Source of the DNA: Halolamina sp. CBA1230
Lineage (GTDB): Archaea; Halobacteriota; Halobacteria; Halobacteriales; Haloferacaceae
Length of the DNA stretch: 64,000 bases
NCBI RefSeq assembly: GCF_002025255.2
Contig: NZ_CP054587.1
Span: 434,001 to 498,000 of the forward strand
Reading direction: 5' to 3'
A program made the position numbers and the translations under genes. Below the pieces are notes generated by a model. It did not search any database. It saw only the letters and a list, made by a program, of their open reading frames with translations, and was not told the DNA's origin. Of this stretch, positions 27,098 through 36,188 are shown in pieces (positions within the stretch are counted from its first letter, which is position 1; every line of letters starts with the position of its first letter).

Positions 27098-28526
27098 CGG
27101 CGCTCACCTCCGCCTCCGGCGAGGCGTCGTCGGTCGGCGCGTCGTCACTCTCCTCGTCCTCGTCGATCTCGGGCGGACCGTGCTGGATGATCCGCCGGAC
27201 CACGTAGGTGTACAGCGCCAGCAGCAGCGCGTAGCCGCCGACGAAGCCGGCGAGGGTGAACGTCGCCTCGGCGCCGGTGAGGTTCGGCGAGACCCCCTCG
27301 GAGGTTTTCAACACCCCCTGGATCAGCCAGGGCTGGCGACCGACCTCGGTGACGATCCAGCCGGTCTCGACGGCGACGATGCCCAGCAGCGACGAGCCCA
27401 TCAACGCCTTGTGGAGCAGGTCGTCCTCGAGCAGGTCGCCGCGATGCCAGCGGAAGGCGGCCCAGAAAGCGAGCAGGATGAACCAGAACCCCAGGGCGAC
27501 CATGATGCGGAACGCCCAGAACACGAGGGCGACCGGCGGCGCCTGCGTCTCGAAGGAGTTCAGGCCGCGGATCTGTGCCTGCGGGTTGCCGCCGCTCGCG
27601 AGCCATGACGCGCCGCCGGGGATCCCGATCCCGAACAGGTCCTTGCTCCGGGGATCGAGTAGCTGTGAGAAGTCGGTCGGGAACGCGACGATGTACTCCG
27701 GGACGTAGGTGTCGGTCTCCCAGACCGCCTCCATCGCGGCGAACTTCTGGGGCTGAGTCACGTAGACGTGCCGGGCGTACATGTCGCCGTGGATCACCTG
27801 CAGCGGCGCCGTGATGACCAGCGCGACGATCGCGATCTTGAGCGTCTTCACCCAGAACGCCACGTTCTCGACCTCGGTCCCCCGGACGTGGTGTTTGTAC
27901 ACGAAGTAGGCGGCGACGCCGGCCATGAACAGCGCGACCGACTCCACCGCCGAGTTCTGCATGTGGATGAACATGTACTGGAACCGGGGGTTGAAGTACG
28001 CCGCCATGGGGTCGGTCAGGTGGACCACCTCCTGCCCGCCCTCGTTCACCAGTTCGTACCCCCGCGGGGTCTGCATCCAGGAGTTGGCGATCAGGATCCA
28101 GACCGCCGAGAGCCACGTGCCGAGCCCGACCGCGACGCTCGAGAGGAAGTAGAACGCGTCGGAGACGCGATCACGGCCGTAGAGGAAGATGCCGAGGAAC
28201 GTCGCCTCGAGCATGAACGCCATCATCCCCTCCGTCGCCAGCGGGCCGCCGAACAGCTCGCCCGCGAACGTCGAGAACGCCGCGAAGTTGGTGCCGAACT
28301 CGAACTCCAGCACGAGCCCGGTGACGGTGCCGACGACGAAGCTGACCGCGAAGATCTTGACCCAGAACCGACGGAGCCGCTCGTAGATCGCCTCGCCCGT
28401 CCGGATCTCCTTCCAGGTGAAGTAGATCAGAAACGGCGCGAGCCCCATGCTCATCACGGGGAAGATGATGTGGACGATCGTGGTGACGGCGAACTGCAGC
28501 CGACTGGCTGCGACGGGGTCAACCAT
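27090..28526 (-). CDS. cydA: Cytochrome bd ubiquinol oxidase subunit I
   Basis: A 478-residue protein starting MVDPVAASRLQFAVTTIVH. Heme ligands are visible: His19 in TTIVHIIFPV, His in MFIHMQNSAVE and a Met in IMVALGFWF. The quinol-binding loop is of the short type. An upstream in-frame extension to 28697 is unlikely because ATG 28526 fits the family N-terminus. The C-terminal tail is acidic. With cydB and the small third gene it forms a terminal oxidase operon. The oxygen-limited conditions of brine would fit; no regulator site is obvious in the 186-base upstream gap. Confidence 0.96.
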   Translation of the reverse strand: MVDPVAASRLQFAVTTIVHIIFPVMSMGLAPFLIYFTWKEIRTGEAIYERLRRFWVKIFAVSFVVGTVTGLVLEFEFGTNFAAFSTFAGELFGGPLATEGMMAFMLEATFLGIFLYGRDRVSDAFYFLSSVAVGLGTWLSAVWILIANSWMQTPRGYELVNEGGQEVVHLTDPMAAYFNPRFQYMFIHMQNSAVESVALFMAGVAAYFVYKHHVRGTEVENVAFWVKTLKIAIVALVITAPLQVIHGDMYARHVYVTQPQKFAAMEAVWETDTYVPEYIVAFPTDFSQLLDPRSKDLFGIGIPGGASWLASGGNPQAQIRGLNSFETQAPPVALVFWAFRIMVALGFWFILLAFWAAFRWHRGDLLEDDLLHKALMGSSLLGIVAVETGWIVTEVGRQPWLIQGVLKTSEGVSPNLTGAEATFTLAGFVGGYALLLALYTYVVRRIIQHGPPEIDEDEESDDAPTDDASPEAEVSADG

Positions 28527-28712
28527 CGCCCCGGCCCCCTCTCCGGGCCTGCTCCCTCCGGCCGCGTCCGGCCGAGGGAACGACGAGACCCCGCCAGTCC
28601 TCGACGGTACTGTCTGGAGACATTGCTCTGTCCGACGTTCCGAACCTGAGGCAGTTAACTCTGGTCCGTTCCGGCGGGACGCTGGAGGCGAAACCACCTT
28701 ACTCTGGCCCGA

Positions 28713-30980
28713 TCAGCGGCCGTCGGTAGTCGGTGGGCCGGGTCGTGTCGGGAGCTGTGCCCGAAGGTCGGCGTACACGTCCGCACAGGACTCCCCGGGA
28801 TCGCGGTGGTCGGCGACTGTCCCGAGCGTCTCGAAATCACCGACGACGACGAGTCGGCGTTTCGCCCGGGTCAGCGAGACGTTGAATCGGCGCTCGCCCT
28901 CGTCACCGAACGTGAGGAAGCCGGAGCTCCCGCGATCGTTCGAGCGAACGAGCGAGAGCACGACGGCCTCGCGCTCGCTGCCCTGAAACGAGTCGACCGT
29001 GTTGACCTTGACCCCCCTGGTACTGACGTCCCGGTCCGCGAGCGCGTTCTCGATACAGTTGATCTGGCCCGAGTACGGCGTGATGACGCCGATATCCGAC
29101 TGGGACAGACCGCGCTCGCGGAGGCGCGCGACCTCGTCGGCGACGATGTCGGCCTCCGTGGGGTTCCGATAGGAGCTCCCGGCGGTCCGCTCCTCCCCGC
29201 CGGCGACGTCGTACGCGACGAGCGGGTCCAGATCGTCGATCGTCCAGTCGCGGTTCCGGTCGGCGGTCTCCAGCCGACCGCCGTAGAACGCGCCGTTGGG
29301 GAAGTCGACGATCGCCTCGTGCATGCGGTACTGCCGGCGGAGCATCGTCCGAACGCCGTCGTCGTACGTTTCGAGGAGATGCTCGAACAGCGAGACCTCG
29401 GCCTCGCGCCGTTCGAGCTCGTCCGAGGCGAACGGCGAAAGCTGTTTGTGGTCGCCCGCGAGCACCAGCCGGTCCGCACAGGCGTAGGGGATAGTGCTCG
29501 CCGGGATCGACGCCTGCGTCGCCTCGTCGAGCACGGCGATATCGAACTCGTCGACCTCGAACTGGCTGGCCATGCTCGTCGTCGCGCCGACGACGTTCGC
29601 TTCCGCGACGGGACCGTCGGTGTAGCGATCCGCGACGAGATCGCTCTCGGGATGGCCCACTCGGCGGATCTCGACCTCCTCGTGATCCTCGTCGACGGCC
29701 ATCGCGTGGAGCGTTCCGGGGTCCGGCTCGTCGGCCGAACTGGCGCCGACGAGGAGGTTGTCGACCGCCTGGTTCGAGTGGGCACAGGCGAGCACGCGCT
29801 GACCGTCCGCGACGGCCTGCTGGACGATTGCCATCAGGGTCCGGGTCTTGCCCGTCCCCGGCGGCCCGTGGATGCAGTAGACGTCCCGTGCCCGGAGCGC
29901 GCGCGAGGCGGCGAGCGCCTGGAACTCGTTGAGTTCGAGGTCGGTGTCCAGATCGGCGGTGAACTCGGGCGCAAAGCCCAGCGTGCGCTGGCCGGTGAGC
30001 ACCGCCCACTTCTCGGGGGTCGAGCGGACAGCCTCGATCCCGGCGCGCTCGCGGTCGTAGGGGACGCCGTTCAGCAGTGCGAGCACCGAGAACACCGCGC
30101 GGTCGTCGTCGAAGAAGCGCCGGAGTTCGGACTCGTCGGAGGTCCGATCGTCGAAGAAGGAGAGCCCGACCGCGCCGTCGTCGACGGTCGCGACACGGGC
30201 CTCGATCGGGAACGGCGTCTCCTCGCGGTCGATCCACACCGTCGAGGCGTCGGGGTTGGGGAGCACGAGCACCTCCGAGTCGGGGTAGATCCCGTGCTCG
30301 CCGGGGATGTCGATCCGCCGCTGGTCGTCGTCCTCGGGGATGGCGAACACGTGGACGGTGCCGTGGGACTGGGTGACCCGCCGCCCGGTGTAGATCGTCT
30401 CCTCGATGCCGCCCTCGGTCCGGCAGACGTGGCGATAGCCGCGTTCGGCCAGCGTCTCCCGGGTGTCCTCGCGGTCCTGCTCCCGGAGCGTCTCGACGGA
30501 GTCGACGAGCTCGTCCGCGAACGCCGCGCGCTCGTCAGCGTCCATCGTGTGGACGGGCTCGGCACGAACCGCCGTCTGGGTTCCCGACTCGGTCGCGTAC
30601 GCCGGCGGCGGCGACGGCTCGTAGGCGTCGGTCCAGAAGCGGAGCCGCCAGCCAACCGTCGTGCCGCCGATGGCGCTGGGGTCCAGCCGGGCCGGCCCGT
30701 CCTTCCGGGTGTCGTGGTAGACGTACACGGGTGCGAGCCCGCTGGGGCGGTACTCGACGTACTCGCCGGTGAGTTCCGCGGAGTCAGCCCCGTGTAGCGG
30801 GAGCAGCACCGTCCCGTCGTTGGTCACCAGCGAGTCGTACGCTTCGAGGCGTTCGCGGGCGGCCGCGACGGAGGGTTCGTCGACGCCGGCGGGCAACGGG
30901 TCGGTTCCGGCGGTCGCGAGCAGGGAGGGGTCGTCGAGGGCGAGGAACGCGGAGACGGCCGCATCGAGGAGATCCGACAT
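28713..30980 (-). CDS. SF1 DNA/RNA helicase (UPF1/DNA2-like AAA_11/AAA_12)
   Basis: A 755-residue protein starting MSDLLDAAVSAFLALDD. The C-terminal half contains the helicase motifs in order: Walker A HGPPGTGKTRT, Ia (ACAHSNQAVDNLL), motif II VLDEATQAS, III AGDHKQLSPF, motif IV RRQYRMHEAI, V VNTVDSFQGSEREAVVLS and VI NVSLTRAKRRLVVVGD. The N-terminal ~350 residues are haloarchaeal-specific and may bind nucleic acid. Family members unwind 5'-3' and act in repair or RNA metabolism. It is separated from cydA on the same strand. Its start (ATG 30980) abuts the tandem hairpin array. Confidence 0.93.
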   Translation of the reverse strand: MSDLLDAAVSAFLALDDPSLLATAGTDPLPAGVDEPSVAAARERLEAYDSLVTNDGTVLLPLHGADSAELTGEYVEYRPSGLAPVYVYHDTRKDGPARLDPSAIGGTTVGWRLRFWTDAYEPSPPPAYATESGTQTAVRAEPVHTMDADERAAFADELVDSVETLREQDREDTRETLAERGYRHVCRTEGGIEETIYTGRRVTQSHGTVHVFAIPEDDDQRRIDIPGEHGIYPDSEVLVLPNPDASTVWIDREETPFPIEARVATVDDGAVGLSFFDDRTSDESELRRFFDDDRAVFSVLALLNGVPYDRERAGIEAVRSTPEKWAVLTGQRTLGFAPEFTADLDTDLELNEFQALAASRALRARDVYCIHGPPGTGKTRTLMAIVQQAVADGQRVLACAHSNQAVDNLLVGASSADEPDPGTLHAMAVDEDHEEVEIRRVGHPESDLVADRYTDGPVAEANVVGATTSMASQFEVDEFDIAVLDEATQASIPASTIPYACADRLVLAGDHKQLSPFASDELERREAEVSLFEHLLETYDDGVRTMLRRQYRMHEAIVDFPNGAFYGGRLETADRNRDWTIDDLDPLVAYDVAGGEERTAGSSYRNPTEADIVADEVARLRERGLSQSDIGVITPYSGQINCIENALADRDVSTRGVKVNTVDSFQGSEREAVVLSLVRSNDRGSSGFLTFGDEGERRFNVSLTRAKRRLVVVGDFETLGTVADHRDPGESCADVYADLRAQLPTRPGPPTTDGR

Positions 30981-31039
30981 TCGTGTCGGACTGCGTCGGC
31001 ATCGGTGAAAAACTATCCGTCGACGGTGACGGCTCCCGC

Positions 31040-31284
31040 GAACGCTCGCGAGCCGTGATTGGCTACTCGCACAGTCACGGCAACACGCTCGGTGTTCGCG
31101 ACACGGAGGTCACGAACGCTCGCGAGCCGTGATTGGCTACTCGCACAGTCACGGCAATGCGCTCCGTCGCCGAGGCACAAAGGCCTCGGCAGGTCACGAG
31201 CCGCGATTCGGCTTTCACACAGTCACGGCAACACGCTCCGAGGCGACGACACGGAGGTCGTCGCCGGTCACGAGCCGTGACTGG
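31040..31284. repeat. 74-bp tandem hairpin array (about 3.3 units)
   Basis: GAGCC begins at 31050, 31124, 31198 and 31272, an exact 74-bp period. The first ~43 bases of units 1 and 2 are almost identical and unit 3 differs at a few positions. They fold by GCCGTGA and TCACGGC arms. The last ~31 bases vary but form a second hairpin in each unit: stem GGCGACGAC with loop ACGGAG in unit 3, GCCGAGGC with loop ACAAAG in unit 2, and GTTCGCGAC paired with GTCACGAAC (one mismatch), loop ACGGAG, in unit 1. Unit 4 is partial and runs to the deoxyhypusine synthase stop. The array fills the 304-base gap between the helicase start and that stop. No ORF is credible. Confidence 0.85.
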
Positions 31285-32262
31285 CTAGCTGTCCGCGAAC
31301 GCGCCCGCCACCAACAGCGGGAACACGAGCGTCGCCTCGGCCTGCACCTGCGTGTAGTTGGTCTCCTCCTCTTTGATCTTCCCCCACGAGACCGCTTCGT
31401 TCGGCGGCGCGCCCGACAGCGAGCCGTCGCCCTCCATCCCCGTGGAGATGTAGACGGCGTAGTCGGCGCCGCCGCGGAACAGGTTCGTCATGATCGCGTG
31501 GTGTTTGGGGACGCCGCCGCCGACGACCAGCAGCCCCGTGGTGTCCGCAAGCATCCCGTTCTCGATCAGGTCGTCGTAGTCGGCCATGATCTCGATGCCG
31601 ATGTCGGTGTCGTGCTTCTTGCGGTAGTAGTAGAGGAAGTTCCCGACCTCGGCGTCGTTGAGCGCGGGGCAGTACACCGGCACGTCGTTGTCCGCGGCCT
31701 GCTTCAGCACGGAGTCGGGGTCGGAGAGCGTCTCGCCGAGTTCGCGGGAGAACGCCGTCGGCGTGCGGACCTTCTCCTCGGCGAAGAAGTCGTCGAAGAA
31801 GTCGTAGAGGTACTCCTCGAGCCAGACGTAGCGGTCCGAGGGGACGTAGATGTTGCCGAGGCGGTTGATCCCCTCCTCGCGGAGTTCGGCCTCGTCGGCG
31901 TCCCACTCGCCCATCTTGAACGGTTTCGCGGTCTTGATCACGTCCTCGGCGATCGAGCCCGAGGTGGTGATGATCACGTCGACGAACCCCTCGCGCACGA
32001 GGTAGGCGACGACCTCACGCAGCCCCGAGGAGATGATGTTCGAAGTGAGCGTGAGGTAGATCTTCGCGTCCTCTTCGCGCATCTGTTTCGCGATGTCGAC
32101 GGCTTCGGCGAGGTGGGTCGCCTGGAACCCCGTGGTCGCGTACGCCTCGAGCATCTCGCCGAGGTCGAACTCCCCGCGGAAGTCGTACCCCCGGACCGGC
32201 TCGCCGCCGGGCTCGGTGTCGCTGCCCGGAACGACGTGTTCGTGGCTCTCCTGCTCGTCCAT
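31285..32262 (-). CDS. dys: Deoxyhypusine synthase
   Basis: A 325-residue protein starting MDEQESHEHVVPGSDTEPG, with the family features TSNIISSGLREVVAYLV, the NAD-binding TTSGSIAEDVIK, PVYCPALNDAEVG and GNGxxPKHH-like VVGGGVPKHHAIM, and the SGAPPNEAVSWGKI region with the catalytic lysine. The enzyme transfers the aminobutyl group of spermidine (or agmatine-based derivatives in haloarchaea) to a lysine of aIF5A. A longer in-frame reading to 32973 overlaps the acetyltransferase and lacks homology. ATG 32262 gives the expected family length. Confidence 0.95.
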   Translation of the reverse strand: MDEQESHEHVVPGSDTEPGGEPVRGYDFRGEFDLGEMLEAYATTGFQATHLAEAVDIAKQMREEDAKIYLTLTSNIISSGLREVVAYLVREGFVDVIITTSGSIAEDVIKTAKPFKMGEWDADEAELREEGINRLGNIYVPSDRYVWLEEYLYDFFDDFFAEEKVRTPTAFSRELGETLSDPDSVLKQAADNDVPVYCPALNDAEVGNFLYYYRKKHDTDIGIEIMADYDDLIENGMLADTTGLLVVGGGVPKHHAIMTNLFRGGADYAVYISTGMEGDGSLSGAPPNEAVSWGKIKEEETNYTQVQAEATLVFPLLVAGAFADS

Positions 32263-32385
32263 ATCGGCGGTAGCCGGGGGTGCCCCTTGAACTGCGTGGG
32301 TTGGCCCGGCGAGCGCGTCGCTACGGACGTCGAGCCCGACTGCCGCGAAGCGAAGGCCGAAAAGCGCCGTCGGCGTACGACCGGT

Positions 32386-32886
32386 GTGTCTCTCCCGATC
32401 CGTCGATTCCGTCCCGCCGACCGCGACGCCGTCGACGAAACCATCGAGGCTGCCCTCCGTTCCGCCGACGCCTACTTCGAGGACGTGCCCGAACTCGAGG
32501 ACGACGACATCCTCGCCGAGTACGTCGATGCCGGCGGCGAGTTCCTCGTCGGCGAGCGCGAGGGGGAGATCGTCGCGACCGGCGCGTTCCGCCCGCCGAA
32601 GGGGATCGTCACGGAGTTCGTCGACGCCGAGGGCGCGGCCGAACTCAAACGGATGCACGTCCACCCCGACCACCACCGTGAGGGGATCGGGCAGGCGATG
32701 TACGACGAGCTCGAAGCCCGGGCCCGCGAGCGCGGGTTCGCGCGGTTCACCCTCGCGACGACCGGCCGACAGGAGCCGGCCCACGCGTTCTACGAGAGCA
32801 ACGGCTTCGAGCGCGTCGGGTCGACGAGCGAGAACGTGGCGGGGACCAACCTCGCGATCCTGATCTTCGAGAAGACGCTGAACTGA
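32386..32886 (+). CDS. GNAT-family N-acetyltransferase
   Basis: A 166-residue protein from GTG 32386 (MSLPIRRFRPADRDAVDET). The acetyl-CoA pyrophosphate loop is in RMHVHPDHHREGIGQAMY (motif A) and the C-terminal FYESNGFERVGST fits motif B. The upstream part of the longer open frame overlaps the tandem repeats and deoxyhypusine synthase and is not real. The gene is divergent from dys. GNAT substrates vary widely; none can be inferred. Confidence 0.88.
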   Translation: MSLPIRRFRPADRDAVDETIEAALRSADAYFEDVPELEDDDILAEYVDAGGEFLVGEREGEIVATGAFRPPKGIVTEFVDAEGAAELKRMHVHPDHHREGIGQAMYDELEARARERGFARFTLATTGRQEPAHAFYESNGFERVGSTSENVAGTNLAILIFEKTLN

Positions 32887-32962
32887 CCCGCCGATCGGGA
32901 GCAGGCGAATCAGGCTGCGGCAGGCGGTATCTTGATGGCATCGCTGGTCGTTCCTCCACGGA

Positions 32963-33967
32963 ATGCCCGCCATCCGGACCGACGGTCTGACGAAGTACTA
33001 CGGTGACGTCCGGGGGATCGAGGACCTCAGCCTCTCGGTCGAGGAGGGGGAGGTGTTCGGCTTCCTCGGCCCCAACGGCGCCGGGAAGACCACCGCCATC
33101 CGGACGCTGATGGGGTTCCAGTCACCCACCAGTGGGTCGGCGACGGTGCTCGACGCGGACGTGACCGACGCCGAAGCGCTACGGGAGGCCCGCGCCCGCG
33201 TGGGCTACCTCCCGAGCGAACCCGGCTTCGACGAGCGCGTCACCGGGCGACGGCTGCTCGAGTACCACGGGTCGCTCCGCGGGGACGTCCGGAGCGACGA
33301 ACTGCTCGAACTGTTCGACCCGCCGCTGGATCGCCCGGTCGGCGACTACTCCCGCGGGAACCGCCAGATGCTCACCATCGTGCTCGCGTTCATGCACGAC
33401 CCCGACCTGCTGATCATGGACGAACCCACCTCGGGGCTGGACCCGCTGAAACAGGAGACGTTCCTGGAGTTCGTCCGCAACGAGCGCGAGCGCGGCACGA
33501 CCTTCTTCTTCTCCTCGCACGTGCTGAGCGAGGTCCGGAAAGTCTGTGATCGCGTCGGGATCATCCGGAACGGCCGGCTCGTCGAAGTCGCCACGGTCGA
33601 CGACCTGCTGGACCGCAGCGGCAAGCAGGTCCGGGTCACGCTCGGTGACAGCGTCGACGGCGCGGCGTTCGACCTCCCCGGCGCCCACGACGTGACCGTC
33701 GGCGGTCGAACCCGGAAGAAGGGCGAAAATCGTGGGGACGCCGGCCGCGAGGACGGCGTCACGACCGTCTCGTTCACGTACACCGGCGGGTACGAACCGC
33801 TGCTCCGGCGACTGCTCGAACACGACCTGCGGGACCTCTCCATCGAGGAAGCGCCGCTGGAGGACGTGTTCATGCGGTTCTACGACGAGGATCGACACAC
33901 TGCGTCGGAAAACGGCGAGGGCGAACGCGACGGAGACGAGTCCGGCGAGGGGACCGAGGATGCTTGA
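32963..33967 (+). CDS. ABC transporter ATP-binding protein
   Basis: A 334-residue ATPase starting MPAIRTDGLTKYYGDVRG. Walker A is GPNGAGKTT, the signature is variant (YSRGNRQMLTIVLAF) and Walker B/Glu is LLIMDEPTSGLDP. A ~100-residue C-terminal domain ends in a highly acidic and Gly-rich tail (ENGEGERDGDESGEG), unusual in length. Its 3' end overlaps the first permease by eight bases. With two permeases it forms an ABC-2 exporter. Confidence 0.93.
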   Translation: MPAIRTDGLTKYYGDVRGIEDLSLSVEEGEVFGFLGPNGAGKTTAIRTLMGFQSPTSGSATVLDADVTDAEALREARARVGYLPSEPGFDERVTGRRLLEYHGSLRGDVRSDELLELFDPPLDRPVGDYSRGNRQMLTIVLAFMHDPDLLIMDEPTSGLDPLKQETFLEFVRNERERGTTFFFSSHVLSEVRKVCDRVGIIRNGRLVEVATVDDLLDRSGKQVRVTLGDSVDGAAFDLPGAHDVTVGGRTRKKGENRGDAGREDGVTTVSFTYTGGYEPLLRRLLEHDLRDLSIEEAPLEDVFMRFYDEDRHTASENGEGERDGDESGEGTEDA

Positions 33968-34748
33968 GACCGCGCGCTACGAAACCGAGAAGCGCCTGCT
34001 CGGGTCACTCGCGCTCGCCGGCGGGCTCGCGGCGTTCGCGGCGATGATGACGCTGATCGCCCCGGGCCTGCTCGGCGAGGTCGACATGGTCGCGCTGGCC
34101 GAACAGCTCCCCCCAGCGTTCGTCGCGGCGTTCGATCTCGAGAAGATGGGCACGATCGAGGGGTTCCTCGCGATCGAACTCTACCAGTTCCTCTGGCTGA
34201 TCGGCCTCGGCGCGTACGTCGCCTACAGCGCCGGCGGGGCGATCGCGGGCGACGTCGAGACCGGCCGGATGGACACGCTGCTCGCGGCGCCGATCTCCCG
34301 CCAGCGGCTGCTGGCCGAGAACTACCTCGCCCTCCTGACGCCGATCCTGCTCGCCAACGTCGCGGTGTTCGCGACGGTGTTCGCCGCCACGCGGTTCGTC
34401 GGCGAGCCGATCGCGACGGCGGATCTCGTCGCCGTCCACGCGCTCTCGGTCCCGTACTTCCTCTGCTGTGGCGCGTTCGGCACGCTCGCGTCGGTGACGG
34501 CACCGGGACGGCTCGTCGCGGAGGGGGTCGCCGCCGGCGGCGTCGTCGGAACGTTCCTGCTCGAGACGATCGCGACGAGCAGCGACCTCGACTGGCTTGG
34601 CGCGGTCGCGCCGATGCGGTACTACGATCCGACCGCGATCCTCACCGCGAGCGAGTACGATCTCGCCGGCGCCGGGATCTTGCTGGCCGCGACGGCCGTC
34701 CTGTTGGCAGTGAGCGCGCTGTGGTTCCGGGAGGTGGATATCTCGTGA
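33960..34748 (+). CDS. ABC-2 permease (first of two)
   Basis: A 262-residue membrane protein starting MLETARYETEKRLLGSLAL with six helices. The family motif GRMDTLLAAPISRQRLL appears after helix 2. Its 3' end overlaps the next permease by four bases (GTGA). It is homologous to that gene (shared DR/GRMDT-LAAP and HALSVPY motifs), so the two likely arose by duplication and form a heterodimer. Confidence 0.9.
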   Translation: MLETARYETEKRLLGSLALAGGLAAFAAMMTLIAPGLLGEVDMVALAEQLPPAFVAAFDLEKMGTIEGFLAIELYQFLWLIGLGAYVAYSAGGAIAGDVETGRMDTLLAAPISRQRLLAENYLALLTPILLANVAVFATVFAATRFVGEPIATADLVAVHALSVPYFLCCGAFGTLASVTAPGRLVAEGVAAGGVVGTFLLETIATSSDLDWLGAVAPMRYYDPTAILTASEYDLAGAGILLAATAVLLAVSALWFREVDIS

Positions 34749-35560
34749 CCGACCCGCCGGGCTGGCTGTCGGCAACGTGGACCGTCGCGGCGTTCGAGGG
34801 CCGGGAGCGTCTGCGGATGGGTGCCGTCATCGCGGCGCTGCTCGCGGCGTATGGCGCCCTGTTCGTCTGGGTCGGGCCCGACCTCGTCGCGGGCGAGGAG
34901 CTGCAGGGGCTGCTCGACGCGATGCCGCCCGTGATGGTCGAGCTACTGGGGTTCGAGAGCCTCGCGTCGCTGTCGGGGCTGCTCGCCGGCGAGTACTACA
35001 CGTTCGGCTGGCTGGTCGGGCTCGCGGGCTACGTCGCCTACACCGCCGCCGGCTCGGTCGCCGGCGACCTGGAGAGCGACCGGATGGACACCGTGCTCGC
35101 GGCGCCGGTTCCCCGGGGGAGCGTCCTCCTCGGAAACTTCCTCGCGCTGCTGGTTCCGATCCTGATCGTCAACGCCGTCGTCCCGCCGGTGCTGTACGTC
35201 GCCGCGGCCGCCGTGGGCGAGTCGCTCCCGCTCGATCACCTCCTCGCGCTCCACGCGCTCTCGGTGCCGTACCTGCTGTGCTGGGGTGCAGTTGGGCTCC
35301 TGCTGGGCGTGGTGATCGGCCGGAGCCGGGTCGCGGGCCGGATCGCGCTCGCGCTGGTGTTCGCCTCCTGGCTGTTCGAGTCGGTGCTGGACGTGACCGA
35401 CTACGCCGAGGTGGCAGCGATCACGCCGACGCGGTATCTCGACCCGTCGGCCGTGCTGCTCGAGGGTGAGTACGACCTGCTCGGGACGGCCGTGTTGGTC
35501 GCCGCGACAGCGATACTCGTTACGGCGAGTCGAGCGGCGTTCGCACGCCGGGATCTCTAG
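34745..35560 (+). CDS. ABC-2 permease (second of two)
   Basis: A 271-residue membrane protein from GTG 34745 (MTDPPGWLSATWTVAAFEG). It has six helices, the DRMDTVLAAPVPRGS motif and the LHALSVPYLLCW segment shared with its upstream paralogue. GTG start chosen because of the four-base overlap with the preceding stop; an upstream start at 34721 would overlap more. It ends the operon, converging on the methyltransferase. Confidence 0.9.
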   Translation: MTDPPGWLSATWTVAAFEGRERLRMGAVIAALLAAYGALFVWVGPDLVAGEELQGLLDAMPPVMVELLGFESLASLSGLLAGEYYTFGWLVGLAGYVAYTAAGSVAGDLESDRMDTVLAAPVPRGSVLLGNFLALLVPILIVNAVVPPVLYVAAAAVGESLPLDHLLALHALSVPYLLCWGAVGLLLGVVIGRSRVAGRIALALVFASWLFESVLDVTDYAEVAAITPTRYLDPSAVLLEGEYDLLGTAVLVAATAILVTASRAAFARRDL

Positions 35561-35575
35561 CGGTCGGAAGCGCTG

Positions 35576-36136
35576 CTACGGCGCCCGAGCCACGAGCAGG
35601 AACGTCTCCGACCGGCTCGCCGCGAACGCGATCTCGAACCCGCCAGCTTCGAACCGTGTTCTCGCCTCCTCGAGACTGAACCGCTCCGAGACCGGCGGCC
35701 CGGCCTCGCCCGCCCCTGTGGCCGTCCAGTCGGCGACGGCGACGCACCCGTCCGAGGTGACGACGCGTTCGATCTCCGCGATCGACTCCTCGCTCGCGAA
35801 CTCGTGGAACGTCATCGTCGAGAAGGCGCCGTCGAGTTCGCCGTCGTCGAACGGGAGCTCCGCCACCTCGGCGGTGACCAGTTCGACGTTCTCGGGCACG
35901 CCGTTCTCGCGGTAGCGGTCGTGCATCGCCTCCTGCACGTCGACGCCGTACACCGTTCCGGCGTGGGGCGCCACGTCGTCGGTGAAAAAGCCCGTCCCAC
36001 TGCCGAGATCCGCGAGGGTGTCCGTCGCCGCCGCGTCGACCGCCCAGACGAGCTCCTCGGCGGAGACGTAGCGGTAGCGCGAGGCCGCGTCGTCGAGTTT
36101 CGCCGCCCGTTCCGGGTCGAACGTGTGGAATCCCAT
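35576..36136 (-). CDS. Class I SAM-dependent methyltransferase
   Basis: A 186-residue protein starting MGFHTFDPERAAKLDDAAS. The SAM-binding motif I is LADLGSGTGFFTDD, followed by an acidic residue in VYGVDVQEAMHDR, and motif TMTFHEF. It is a small Rossmann-fold methyltransferase (UbiE/Methyltransf_11 type). It is 52 bases downstream of arsC on the same strand, so it could belong to the arsenic operon, for example as an ArsM-like enzyme, but it lacks the cysteine set of ArsM. Substrate unknown. Confidence 0.85.
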   Translation of the reverse strand: MGFHTFDPERAAKLDDAASRYRYVSAEELVWAVDAAATDTLADLGSGTGFFTDDVAPHAGTVYGVDVQEAMHDRYRENGVPENVELVTAEVAELPFDDGELDGAFSTMTFHEFASEESIAEIERVVTSDGCVAVADWTATGAGEAGPPVSERFSLEEARTRFEAGGFEIAFAASRSETFLLVARAP

Positions 36137-36188
36137 CGGTTACACGAGCCCCGCGACCAGTAAAGAGGTAGCGCTACCCGGCCGCGAT

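Noticed and set aside
31040-31284. CRISPR array (repeats of ~43 bp with ~31-bp spacers)
   Set aside because: The would-be spacers are not unrelated: each forms a hairpin with the same loop, the repeat does not resemble haloarchaeal CRISPR repeats, there are only three units, and no cas genes are nearby.
31129-32385. Long N-terminal extension of the GNAT protein (plus strand)
   Set aside because: It is antisense to the deoxyhypusine synthase gene and crosses the tandem repeats; the GTG at 32386 precedes the family start.
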